NCBI GenBank assembly: GCA_023474015.1
Contig: JAMCYN010000167.1
Coordinates: forward strand, 1 to 64,000
Length of the DNA: 64,000 nucleotides
Direction of reading: 5' to 3'
DNA from: Armatimonadota bacterium
GTDB lineage: Bacteria; Armatimonadota; UBA5829
Part shown: piece by piece, positions 1-7,905 of the stretch
Numbering within the stretch: the stretch's first letter is position 1
Layout of the letters: the number at the start of each line of letters is the position of its first letter
Position numbers and translations under genes: made by a program
Notes under the pieces: generated by a model
Seen by the model: the letters and a program-made list of their open reading frames with translations, nothing else
The model's database searches: none
Told to the model about the DNA's origin: nothing

Positions 1-1
1 C

Positions 2-649
2 CAAACGCCGGAGCTGACGGATTCGGTCCCGGAAGTGAGCGTACAACTCCGGCCGCTCGGCGAGGCCATAGACACGGCGCTAAGTAACCGCACGGAGCTT
101 TCTGTCTATGACATCCAACTTTCCGAGCAGGCGCGGAAGCTGGCAATGCGAGATGACAAGCTCCGTCCCAGCCTGGATGTAGTTGCGGGTTTTAACTCGA
201 TTTCCCCCGACACGGGCCTGATCTCGCGCTCGCTATACGACCTTGGGTCGTTCATCTCCGGCATAGAATATCGTCTTCCCATAGACAGGCGCGCCGCGCT
301 GGAGGATCGGGAGATAACCGAGCGTGAGCTGGATGTCATGCACCGGATGCGCGTCTACCAGATGGAACGCATCGCGCAGGAAGTCCGCAACGCCTATCGG
401 TCATTTGAGGCCTCGAAAAGCTCGGTCGATATCCTTGGCCGAAATCTCGAAACCGCGAAGAAGAATCTTGAAAGCGCGCAGACGATGGTGGATGAAGGAC
501 TCGACGACAACCGCAACCTGCTGGAAGCGCAGCGCTCTCTCACCGAGACGGAAACGGGGCTTCTTTCGGCCAAGGTAGAGCTCTACCTCGCCGGCATAAA
601 CCTGAAATACGCCATGGGCGAAGACATTACGGTCATAGGGACAAAATGA
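2..649 (+). CDS. TolC-like outer membrane efflux protein (5' partial)
   Basis: This is the C-terminal part of an outer-membrane factor of the TolC/OEP family, which forms the exit duct of a tripartite efflux pump. The reading frame is open to the left edge of the window, so the gene begins upstream and the GTG at 35 is probably internal. The visible part has the long amphipathic helices of the family: an N-terminal stretch ending near residue 60, a strand-rich segment with IEYRLPIDRRAA, and a final helical hairpin rich in Glu, Lys, Ala and Leu (EARNL- and TETETG-type segments). It overlaps the next gene by four bases (ATGA), which implies translational coupling with the adaptor, permease and ATPase that follow. 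The family call rests on these features and the operon context. Confidence 0.75.
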   Translation, partial: QTPELTDSVPEVSVQLRPLGEAIDTALSNRTELSVYDIQLSEQARKLAMRDDKLRPSLDVVAGFNSISPDTGLISRSLYDLGSFISGIEYRLPIDRRAALEDREITERELDVMHRMRVYQMERIAQEVRNAYRSFEASKSSVDILGRNLETAKKNLESAQTMVDEGLDDNRNLLEAQRSLTETETGLLSAKVELYLAGINLKYAMGEDITVIGTK

Positions 650-2052
650 GACGACAAATCCAACTCTGGGGAACTCGCACTTTCACGGTAGTGCTTTTAA
701 TAGTCGCAGCGCAGCGCTGGGGAATGCCGCTATACAAGCAATACTTTACTCCGAAGAAAACGAGCGTGTTCGTGCCGACTGCGAAGGTCGCGTCCGGCAC
801 GTTTGTTGTCAGCTTCCACGAGATGGGCGCACTCCAGGCAGAGAACTCGGTGATGGTCACCTCCGAGATCAACGGTAAGATCATCGAGATCGTGCCCGAA
901 GGTAAATTCGTCAAGCCGGGAGACAAGTTGGCCGAGCTGGATACCACCGACCTCGTTAAAGACGCCGATAACCAGGAACTCGCCTACAATAACGCCCTTG
1001 CCGACGTAGAACGGGCTAAATTGGAGCTCGAAATCCTGCGAAATGCGAATACGACGGATAAGGCGAAGACCGAGGCCCAGTACAAGTTCGACAAGAACGA
1101 ACTCGACCGCGCTCAGAAAAACCTCGAGAAGCAGAAGCGCCTGTGGGAGAAGAAGCTGGTTCCGGGCTCCAGGGTGGAGCAGGCAGAGTTTGAGGTCAAC
1201 TCAAAGCAACTGGCCCTGGACAAGAGCAAGATGGACATCGATCTCAAGAAAAGCGAATGCGCGAGACGCGAATCGCAGAGGCAGGAGGACGTGGATAATG
1301 TTACGTTCCGGGCGAAGCTGGCCAAGCGGACGTGGGACGAGGCGGTGTCCAAGACCAGGAAAGCTACCATCGTCGCACCCGCCGCAGGGATGGTCGTCAT
1401 AACAAAGGAGTGGATGGGCGACGGCCGCCGCGCGTTCAAGGCGGGCGATATGGTCAACCCCAGGCAGACCGTGATCCAGCTTCCAGATCTGTCCAGCATG
1501 CAGGCGAAGGTCAGCGTGGGGGAGGCGGACGCGCCCAAGGTCAAGCTGAACATGCCGGTGCTCGTTAAGTTGGAGGCGGTGCCCAACAAGACTTTCCACG
1601 GCACTGTGAAAGACATCGCGAGCCTGGCCACCGAGGCACTGCCCTGGGAATCCGGCGCCACCCCCGGCAGGAAGAATTTCGAAGTCGTGATCGCCATCAA
1701 GGAATCGGACCCGAAAGTCATCAAACCTGGCATGACCGCCGATGTGGAGTTCATATGCGACCAGGTGAAAGACGCACTGAGCGTTCCGCTGGAGTGCGTG
1801 ATCGAGCGCGAGGGCAAGACCTGTGTCTTCGTCAAGGACGGCAAGGCTTATAAGCGTGTCCAGGTCAAGGTCGGTAAGCACAACGACAACTTCGTCATCA
1901 TAACCAAGGGCCTGAACAAGGGCCAGGTTGTATCGCTCCGCGACCCGACCAAGCCGTTGGATGAGCAGGAAGCCGGCACATCCAAGCCCGGCGCCGAGGA
2001 GAAGAAGGCGAAGCCTAAAGCCGCGCCGATCCCCGGAGTTGGAAAAAGCTGA
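646..2052 (+). CDS. HlyD/MacA-family periplasmic adaptor subunit
   Basis: This is the membrane-fusion (adaptor) protein of an ABC-type tripartite exporter, expected to be anchored in the inner membrane and to bridge the permease and the TolC-like duct. The 468-residue product has an N-terminal signal anchor (about residues 9-22), then a lipoyl-like half domain (SEINGKIIEIVPEGKFVKPG, near residues 75-95). A long Lys/Glu/Ala-rich coiled-coil hairpin follows (about 100-225). The returning lipoyl half (KATIVAPAAGMVV) and beta-barrel domains run to about residue 430, and a Lys/Pro-rich tail ends the protein. The start ATG overlaps the upstream stop. The next gene begins one base after the stop. 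MacA is the closest named relative, but the substrate is unknown. Confidence 0.85.
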   Translation: MRRQIQLWGTRTFTVVLLIVAAQRWGMPLYKQYFTPKKTSVFVPTAKVASGTFVVSFHEMGALQAENSVMVTSEINGKIIEIVPEGKFVKPGDKLAELDTTDLVKDADNQELAYNNALADVERAKLELEILRNANTTDKAKTEAQYKFDKNELDRAQKNLEKQKRLWEKKLVPGSRVEQAEFEVNSKQLALDKSKMDIDLKKSECARRESQRQEDVDNVTFRAKLAKRTWDEAVSKTRKATIVAPAAGMVVITKEWMGDGRRAFKAGDMVNPRQTVIQLPDLSSMQAKVSVGEADAPKVKLNMPVLVKLEAVPNKTFHGTVKDIASLATEALPWESGATPGRKNFEVVIAIKESDPKVIKPGMTADVEFICDQVKDALSVPLECVIEREGKTCVFVKDGKAYKRVQVKVGKHNDNFVIITKGLNKGQVVSLRDPTKPLDEQEAGTSKPGAEEKKAKPKAAPIPGVGKS

Positions 2053-2053
2053 C

Positions 2054-3358
2054 ATGGGAATCCTTGACGCCATACAAACCGGCCTCTCCGAACTGCTCTC
2101 CCACAAGCTCCGCTCGATGCTCACAATGCTCGGAGTCATCTTCGGTGTGGCGGCGGTTATTGCCATGGTCTCAATCGGCGAAGGCGCAAGGCAGGAAGCT
2201 CTGGATCAGATCAGGAAAATGGGCATCGACGTGGTTCACGTCAAGCGCGCGGTCATAACCGGCGAGCTCGCGGAGAAGGCCGAGGACCGCTCCCCTTACG
2301 GTCTGAAATTCTCCGACACCGAAAGCATAGCCCAGGTATGCGGTTACGCGCGGCGGATCGTGCCGATCAGGGAGGTCTTCGCGGACGTCAAGCGCGGGGA
2401 CAAGCCCGTGGCGGCCAAGGTGGTTGGCACTACTCCCGGCTACGACAGAGCGATCCGGTCCGTGGTCTCACGAGGGCGGTTCCTGCGGCAGTATGATGTC
2501 AGCGATCACATTCCGGTCTGCGTGCTCGGCGCGGCGGCGAAGCGTGAGCTGTTCGGCTTCGACGACCCGCTGGGCAAGACCGTCAAGATCGGCAAGCGCA
2601 TATTCCGCGTGGTCGGCCTGATGGAGGCCAAGGAAATCGGCTCAGCAAAGGCGTACTCCGCGCTACGAGATCTCAACTCCGACATCTACATCCCAATCAC
2701 CGTCTCGTTCACCGATTTTCAGCTGTACTCCCAGCAGGCGGTCCCATCCACCTTCGCCAACCTGCGCAAGATGTTTCAGAGGCTCCGCAGCCGCATCAGC
2801 CGGGACAACAGCCCTATCAGCGAAGTAATAGTGCAGGTCGAAAGCGACACGGCCACCGTGCCCACTGCGTCGGTCATTAGATCGGTCCTGCACCGCCTCC
2901 ACCGCGGCATTCGGGACTATGAGATCATTATTCCCGCCGAGCTCCTCCGCCAGCAGCAGGCGACGCAGCGCATCTTCAGCATCGTGATGGGCGCCATCGC
3001 GAGCATATCGCTGCTTGTGGGCGGCATCGGCATCATGAATATCATGCTGGCGACGGTTACCCAGCGAACCCGCGAGATCGGCGTACGGCGCTGTGTCGGC
3101 GCGACCCGCTGGGACATCATCCGCCAGTTCATGCTGGAGGCGCTGGTCATAACTTGCTTCGGCGGTCTCATCGGCGTGGCGATGGGAGTCGGCGGCGCAC
3201 AGGCAATCTCCGTCTACGCCGGATGGCGCACGCTGGTTTCCATGGAAGCTATTATAATGTCATTCGGCGTTTCGGCGTTTGTGGGGCTGGTCTTCGGCCT
3301 CTACCCGGCAGTCCGCGCGGCGATGGTTGATCCGATCGAGGCGCTGAGGTACTCTTGA
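2054..3358 (+). CDS. MacB/FtsX-type ABC transporter permease
   Basis: This is an inner-membrane permease of the MacB/LolC type VII ABC exporter class, 434 residues. It has the expected layout: one N-terminal membrane helix (about 18-40, MLTMLGVIFGVAAVIAMVSI), a large periplasmic MacB-like domain, then three helices in the C-terminal FtsX domain. That domain carries the family motif GGIGIMNIMLATV followed by RTREIGVRRCVGA. The ATG at 2054 follows the adaptor stop directly; in-frame starts from 1928 would overlap the adaptor gene and lack family similarity. Unlike E. coli MacB, the nucleotide-binding domain is not fused but encoded by the next gene. The stop codon abuts an inverted heptamer repeat. 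Confidence 0.85.
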   Translation: MGILDAIQTGLSELLSHKLRSMLTMLGVIFGVAAVIAMVSIGEGARQEALDQIRKMGIDVVHVKRAVITGELAEKAEDRSPYGLKFSDTESIAQVCGYARRIVPIREVFADVKRGDKPVAAKVVGTTPGYDRAIRSVVSRGRFLRQYDVSDHIPVCVLGAAAKRELFGFDDPLGKTVKIGKRIFRVVGLMEAKEIGSAKAYSALRDLNSDIYIPITVSFTDFQLYSQQAVPSTFANLRKMFQRLRSRISRDNSPISEVIVQVESDTATVPTASVIRSVLHRLHRGIRDYEIIIPAELLRQQQATQRIFSIVMGAIASISLLVGGIGIMNIMLATVTQRTREIGVRRCVGATRWDIIRQFMLEALVITCFGGLIGVAMGVGGAQAISVYAGWRTLVSMEAIIMSFGVSAFVGLVFGLYPAVRAAMVDPIEALRYS

Positions 3359-3448
3359 TTTTATATTTTGTAATGAGTATTTTGTATTGATCGGTGAGCC
3401 GTGCGCTAACTCAAATACTCATTATAAAATAGAAAATATAAAATATCA
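3357..3448. repeat. Inverted 7-bp-period repeat element, ATTTTRT class
   Basis: The whole spacer between the permease and ATPase genes is an inverted pair of AT-rich arrays. The left arm (about 3357-3390) reads as units such as ATTTTAT, ATTTTGT, AATGAGT. The right arm (about 3409-3448) is its reverse complement with one extra 7-base unit. An 18-base GC-rich loop separates them. The left arm overlaps the last base of the stop codon and the right arm ends two bases before the ATPase ATG, which consequently has no visible ribosome binding site. The 50 bp or so on each side are GC-rich, so the element stands out sharply. Confidence 0.8.
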
Positions 3449-3450
3449 TC

Positions 3451-4167
3451 ATGCCGCTTATAGAAGTCAATAATCTAAAGAAGACCTATAACATCGGCAG
3501 CGTGGATGTTCCCGCGCTGAGGGGAGTCTCGTTCAGCGTGGAGCCGGGCGAGTTCGTCGCCATCATGGGGCCTTCGGGTTCGGGGAAGTCCACGCTGATG
3601 AACATCATCGGCTGCCTGGACCGCCCCACCTCGGGCCTCTACAAGCTCGACGGCATCAATGCCGGCAAGCTCAGCGATCCAGCCCGCGCTGCCGTTCGCA
3701 ACCGCAAGATCGGGTTCGTGTTCCAGAGTTTCAACCTTCTGCCCCGGATGAGCGCGCTGAAGAACGTCGTCCTGCCGATGATGTATTCGACGGAGCCTAA
3801 GAACCCCAGGGCCGCGCGGCAGGCGCTGGAGTCGGTCGGGCTCGGCAAGCGGTTCCACCACACCCCGATGCAGCTTTCGGGAGGCGAGCAACAGCGCGTG
3901 GCAATCGCGAGGGCACTGGTGAATGATCCGCCCATCATCTTCGGTGACGAGCCCACCGGCAACCTCGACACGGCCACGGGCGTCGAGATAATGGCAATTT
4001 TCCAGAAGTTGAACAATGAGGGCAAGACGGTGATCATAGTCACGCACGAATCCGACATCGCCCGGCACGCCAGGCGAGTCTTGAGGTTTCGGGATGGGCT
4101 GCTGGAGTCGGACGAGCCCGTGGATGAGCAGTTGATAGCTGTGCCCAAAGGTCAGGCCGGTGATTAA
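3451..4167 (+). CDS. MacB/LolD-type ABC transporter ATP-binding protein
   Basis: This is the cytoplasmic ATPase that powers the efflux complex, 238 residues. All motifs are present: Walker A GPSGSGKST at residues 40-48, Q-loop FVFQSFNLL, signature LSGGEQQRVAIARAL, Walker B with IIFGDEPT, D-loop NLD and the switch histidine in VTHESD. It is last in the operon after the TolC-like, MacA-like and permease genes. No Shine-Dalgarno is visible because the upstream repeat runs to within two bases of the start, so translation may be leaderless-like or use the repeat. The C-terminus is a short extension (PVDEQLIAVPKG). Confidence 0.92.
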   Translation: MPLIEVNNLKKTYNIGSVDVPALRGVSFSVEPGEFVAIMGPSGSGKSTLMNIIGCLDRPTSGLYKLDGINAGKLSDPARAAVRNRKIGFVFQSFNLLPRMSALKNVVLPMMYSTEPKNPRAARQALESVGLGKRFHHTPMQLSGGEQQRVAIARALVNDPPIIFGDEPTGNLDTATGVEIMAIFQKLNNEGKTVIIVTHESDIARHARRVLRFRDGLLESDEPVDEQLIAVPKGQAGD

Positions 4168-4206
4168 TAAGCGTGAATGAGAGATTGAGGTCGTCGGGGG
4201 AGATCG

Positions 4207-4869
4207 TCAGTTGAGCTTGCTGGAGGATGATCGCTTCGCGCCCTGGGAGATCCCGTGCCGGATGGCATAGTCGGCCAACTGCGCGCAGTGCTTGATGTTG
4301 AGCTTCCTGAATATCCGGTATCTGTGTGTCTCAATAGTCTTGACGCTTACACAGAGCTGATCGGCTATCTGTTTACTGGTAAACCCCTTGGTAATCAACG
4401 CCACTATCTCCCGCTCCCGCACGGTGAGGCTGGTGTCACTGCTTGCGGAGAAATCTGCCCGCGCCTGTACCGAACGCACCGAGGGAGCGATCCATTTCTG
4501 TTTGCCGGCGACCGCTTTGATGGCCGTTGCCAACTCCGGCATGGCTGATCGTTTGGAGACGAATCCCATTCCGCCTCCGCCGAGGAACTCTTCCACGCAG
4601 TCCCACGTGTCACTATCGCTGAATGCGATCACCCCGCCGGGGGTGCGTCTGACCAGTTCCTGAATGCCGCCCAGGCTGTCGACGTCCGGCAGCGCGAGTT
4701 CGGTAATAACAATGTCGGGGCTTTGGCTGGCGATCAGGTTCAGCCCCTCGCGCAGAGAATCCGCTTCGATCACGATCCGAACGTTAGGGCGGCTGATAAG
4801 GAATTCTCGCAGGGCCCACCTGACAATCGGGTGGCTATCCACCACGAGGATAGCTAACTTCCTCTCCAT
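4207..4869 (-). CDS. LuxR/NarL-family regulator with atypical receiver
   Basis: This is a two-domain transcription regulator of 220 residues. Residues 1-120 form a receiver-like domain and about 150-205 a LuxR-type HTH (LTVREREIVALITKG, then KQIADQLCVSVKTIETHRYRI). The receiver is unusual: the phospho-accepting Asp aligns with Glu57 in ITELALPD, and one of the two pocket acids is Ser12 in VVDSHP. The conserved Lys is kept (GFVSKRS). This suggests a response independent of phosphorylation, which is inference. The ATG at 4869 is chosen because GGGAGG lies nine bases before it; a longer frame upstream lacks family residues. A good promoter lies about 120 bases upstream. It is convergent with the ATPase gene. 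No sensor kinase is adjacent. Confidence 0.85.
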   Translation of the reverse strand: MERKLAILVVDSHPIVRWALREFLISRPNVRIVIEADSLREGLNLIASQSPDIVITELALPDVDSLGGIQELVRRTPGGVIAFSDSDTWDCVEEFLGGGGMGFVSKRSAMPELATAIKAVAGKQKWIAPSVRSVQARADFSASSDTSLTVREREIVALITKGFTSKQIADQLCVSVKTIETHRYRIFRKLNIKHCAQLADYAIRHGISQGAKRSSSSKLN

Positions 4870-4987
4870 CGCTTGAACCTCCCAACCATGCGCGAGTTGC
4901 TCGGGAAGTCGCGTGGCAACGCAAGTACAAGACGACTTCCTCAACGGTCCAGTCCACGTTCACGATATCACTTATCGCTACCTCGAC

Positions 4988-5017
4988 ATTATACGCGTTA
5001 AGTATAACAAATGTGAA
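4988..5017 (-). promoter_or_regulatory. Sigma70-type promoter for the LuxR-family gene
   Basis: Read on the minus strand, TTCACA, an 18-base spacer and a perfect TATAAT lie upstream of the regulator, giving a leader of roughly 110 bases. The 4870-5260 spacer otherwise shows no gene. Confidence 0.45.
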
Positions 5018-5036
5018 GCAGACTGACGACGTTGTA

Positions 5037-5066
5037 TTGAAACGCGCTTCTCTCTGACTGTATTGT
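5037..5066 (+). promoter_or_regulatory. Weak candidate promoter for the chemoreceptor gene
   Basis: TTGAAA, an 18-base spacer and TATTGT lie about 195 bases before the MCP start. The match is modest and the leader would be long, so this is only a candidate. I see no other coding or RNA feature in this spacer. Confidence 0.22.
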
Positions 5067-5260
5067 TGTCGGCTACTGTCCGGAAATGGATGCTGTTATC
5101 CACTATTTTACCGCATATCAGGGTTTACCATTACGGGCATCATGGACTCGATAGCCGATGAATGTTCTAACAATGATGCGCAGCCGGCAGCTCAATAAGA
5201 AGTTTGCATAATGAATCACAGTACGGCGCCATCATGTCACATTGTGGAGGACAACGCGTA

Positions 5261-7189
5261 ATGAATAAACTCAAGCTAGGCCCCAAACTCATAGGCGGGT
5301 TCGTCATCGTGGCGGTGATCGCCGTGGTGATCGGCCTTGTAGGCCTTTCCGCTATCAACGGCATAGGAGGCGTTTGCCTGCCGAGCGTTGAGAGCCTGCT
5401 CCTGATCGGCGAAGCACAAATGGAGGTTGACAGCGCGGAGAACGCTTTGCTCTGCAAAGAGCTTACCCAGCGGATGCGCCAGGACCAGTACCAAAGGTTC
5501 AACGACGCTTTCAAGCAGGCTGATGCCGAGCTTGAGGATTACGAGTCGATCCCTAAGTCTCCCGAGGAAAAAGTTGTGTGCGACAAGTTCCTCCCAGCCT
5601 GGGACAAGTGGAAAGCGGAGCATGAAACCTATGTTCAGCTTGTCAGGGCTTGGGAAGCCGACAAGTCGGAGGCCAACTACGCAAGAATGACTGAGCAGTC
5701 TTTCGGGGCAGTCGACAAGTCATTCGGTGAGGCAATGGGCCTGATGGACAAGCTCCAGGACATCAACCTCGCCGAAGCCGCCTCCTCAGCCGCAAGCGGC
5801 AGGAGCACCATGACCGTGGCGATGATAGTGGGCTTCCTTATAGCCGTGGCGCTTGGTCTGTTCCTGACACTCTCTATCACCAGGCCGGTAATAACGCTCG
5901 CCGGGGCTGCTGAGAAAGTGGCCGAAGGAGACTTGAGAGTCACCGTCGAGAATGAGAGCAGGGACGAGGTGGGAAGCCTTACCCGCAGCTTCCAGCAGAT
6001 GGTGTTGAATTTGCGCAAGCTCGTAGGCGGCGTGGCCGAAACCTCCGGCGCGGTGGCGTCTTCCTCCCAGGAGCTCTCCGCCACGTCGGAAGGCGTAACC
6101 AGGGGAACCCAGCAGATAGCCGAAACCGTGGGCCAGGTGGCCGTCGGATCGCAGGAGCAGTCGAGGACGGTCCAGTCCAGCGCCGAGTCCATGGAACAGC
6201 TCAGCAGAGCCATAGCCGAAGTCGCCGCCGGCGCCCAGAACCAAGCCAGGACAGTCGAAAGCACAGTGGCGCTCGTTCAGCAGATCACAGCCGCGATCGA
6301 CGAGGTTGCCAAGCTCTCCCAGGACGCAGCCACAAGCGGCCAGCAGGTCAGCGAGGTAGCTGTCACTGGAGGCAAGCAGGTCTCTGAGGCCGTCGGCGGC
6401 ATGGCCAAGATCAAGGACGCCACCGATAAGGTCGCCGATATGGTCAAGCAGTTGGGCGAGAGCTCCCAGCAGATCGGGGCCATAGTCGAGACCATCGACG
6501 ACATCGCCGAACAGACTAACCTCCTTGCCCTGAACGCCGCAATCGAGGCCGCCAGGGCAGGCGAGCATGGTAAAGGATTCGCCGTGGTCGCCGATGAGGT
6601 CAGGAAACTGGCCGAAAGAAGCTCCAAGGCCACCGGTGAGATCGCCGACTTGATCGGCAGCATCCAGTCCATGACCAACCACGCGGTCGAGGCTATGAAC
6701 AAGGGCAGTCAGGAGGTTGCCGAGGGAACCGAGCTTGCAAACCAGGCAGGGGAGGCCTTGAACCAGATCCAGGGCGCCGTCTCCGGGATCGTCAAGCAGA
6801 TAGAGCAGATGTCCGCCGCCACCCAGCACGTGAGCAGTTCCAGCTCCGAGGTTGTGAAAGCGATAGAAAACGTGTCGGCGATCACCGAACAGACCACCGC
6901 GGCGGCACAGCAGATGTCCGCCTCAAGCGGCGAAGTGACGCACCAGATCGAGCAGGTGGCGGCATTAAGCGAGGAAAGCGCGGCGGCGGCCGAGGAGGTC
7001 TCAGCCACCACACAAGAGCAAAATGCCGCGGTCGAGGAGCTTTCAGCATCATCCGAGGAGCTTGCCAAGATGGCCCAGGACCTGCAGGACATGGTCGCAC
7101 AGTTCAAGCTCGATGAGGAGTCGAAAGGCTCGACCCTGAAGGATGTCTCGATCAGGACGCTATCCGGCCAGAAGAAAAAGGCTGCTTAG
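5261..7189 (+). CDS. Methyl-accepting chemotaxis protein
   Basis: This is a membrane chemoreceptor of 642 residues. It has a first membrane helix near residues 9-30 ([21 protein letters not shown]), a four-helix-type periplasmic sensor of about 150 residues, and a second helix near 185-208. A HAMP domain ([20 protein letters not shown]) and a long signalling coiled coil follow. The conserved hairpin tip is present ([19 protein letters not shown], then [16 protein letters not shown]). The coiled coil is Ala/Gln/Ser-rich and has several near-repeated segments. The ATG at 5261 is preceded by GTGGAGG, while upstream in-frame starts are out of context. It is followed after 11 bases by a CheW gene, so the two form a signalling unit. 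No CheA lies in the window. The ligand is unknown. Confidence 0.93.
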   Translation: MNKLKLGPKLIGGFVIVAVIAVVIGLVGLSAINGIGGVCLPSVESLLLIGEAQMEVDSAENALLCKELTQRMRQDQYQRFNDAFKQADAELEDYESIPKSPEEKVVCDKFLPAWDKWKAEHETYVQLVRAWEADKSEANYARMTEQSFGAVDKSFGEAMGLMDKLQDINLAEAASSAASGRSTMTVAMIVGFLIAVALGLFLTLSITRPVITLAGAAEKVAEGDLRVTVENESRDEVGSLTRSFQQMVLNLRKLVGGVAETSGAVASSSQELSATSEGVTRGTQQIAETVGQVAVGSQEQSRTVQSSAESMEQLSRAIAEVAAGAQNQARTVESTVALVQQITAAIDEVAKLSQDAATSGQQVSEVAVTGGKQVSEAVGGMAKIKDATDKVADMVKQLGESSQQIGAIVETIDDIAEQTNLLALNAAIEAARAGEHGKGFAVVADEVRKLAERSSKATGEIADLIGSIQSMTNHAVEAMNKGSQEVAEGTELANQAGEALNQIQGAVSGIVKQIEQMSAATQHVSSSSSEVVKAIENVSAITEQTTAAAQQMSASSGEVTHQIEQVAALSEESAAAAEEVSATTQEQNAAVEELSASSEELAKMAQDLQDMVAQFKLDEESKGSTLKDVSIRTLSGQKKKAA

Positions 7190-7200
7190 GAGGCTATAAG

Positions 7201-7725
7201 ATGAATACCGAGCTAGAGGAAGTATCAGTGGACCAGAGCGAGCAGCTTGTAGTCTTCGAGCTTGCCGGCGAACAGTACGGCGTGGATATCGGCGCGGTCA
7301 ACACGATCATTCGCATGCAGGAGGTGACGGCCATACCGCGCGCTCCGAGCTTCGTGGAGGGCGTCATCAACCTCCGGGGCAGCATCATACCGGTGATTGA
7401 CCTACGAAAGCGCTTTGGCCTTACCCTGGGGGAGATAACCAAGTCCTCAAGGATAGTGGTGGTTGAAGCCGGCGGTCAGATGATAGGTATGGTGGTAGAC
7501 GCCGTAGCTGAGACCCTAAGGCTGAATTCTGACGCGATAGAGCCGCCATCCCCGGTGGTTACATCCGTTGACTCCGACTACCTGCGCGGTGTAGGCAAGC
7601 ACGAGAACCGGCTTGTAATACTGCTGGACCTCGACAAGGTGCTCACTTCCAAGGAGATGGAGTCACTGAATAAGATCGAGAAGAAGGCCAGACGCGAGCA
7701 GGAAGCTGAGGCGAAGGCCGCGTAG
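7201..7725 (+). CDS. cheW: CheW-like chemotaxis coupling protein
   Basis: This is an adaptor that links chemoreceptors to the CheA kinase, 174 residues. The CheW fold is recognisable from QLVVFELAGEQYGVDI near the start, the segment VEGVINLRGSIIPVIDLRKRF about 45 residues later, and GVGKHENRLVILLDLDKVL near the end. The C-terminus is a charged helix (KKARREQEAEAKAA) beyond the usual domain. AGGAGG lies ideally before the ATG. It sits immediately downstream of the receptor gene, so it probably serves that receptor. A perfect 15-bp stem follows the stop. Confidence 0.92.
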   Translation: MNTELEEVSVDQSEQLVVFELAGEQYGVDIGAVNTIIRMQEVTAIPRAPSFVEGVINLRGSIIPVIDLRKRFGLTLGEITKSSRIVVVEAGGQMIGMVVDAVAETLRLNSDAIEPPSPVVTSVDSDYLRGVGKHENRLVILLDLDKVLTSKEMESLNKIEKKARREQEAEAKAA

Positions 7726-7734
7726 AATGAAATC

Positions 7735-7771
7735 ATCGGCTATCATGCAATGCGAATGCATGATAGCCGAT
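7735..7771. terminator. Perfect 15-bp stem-loop between convergent genes
   Basis: Two perfect 15-base inverted arms (ATCGGCTATCATGCA and its complement) are separated by seven bases, nine bases after the cheW stop. There is no T-run on either side, so it may act as a bidirectional barrier or mRNA-stabilising structure rather than a classical intrinsic terminator. Confidence 0.5.
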
Positions 7772-7838
7772 AAATCAGGGCAGGGTCTGAGTGACTTGAT
7801 TGGGCGTTATCTCCGATGACGCCTGAAACAGAACTTTT

Positions 7839-7853
7839 GGGATTTGAAATCCC
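7839..7853. repeat. Short palindrome GGGATTTGAAATCCC
   Basis: A perfect 7-bp-arm palindrome lies in the spacer after ftsH. The same core in near-identical form (GGGATTTCAAATCCC) occurs inside the NlpC/P60 gene at 12295-12325, which points to a dispersed palindromic repeat. Confidence 0.45.
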
Positions 7854-7905
7854 GAGATTCCTTTTCGCACGCGATAACATATCGCGCGCGATCAAAATCC
7901 GCAAA

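Noticed and set aside
1928..2053. An upstream start for the MacB-type permease
   Set aside because: It would overlap the adaptor gene, and the ATG at 2054 gives the normal family N-terminus.
5786..6829. A 347-codon open frame antisense to the chemoreceptor
   Set aside because: It mirrors the repetitive Ala/Gln codons of the MCP coiled coil and has no independent start site or motif.
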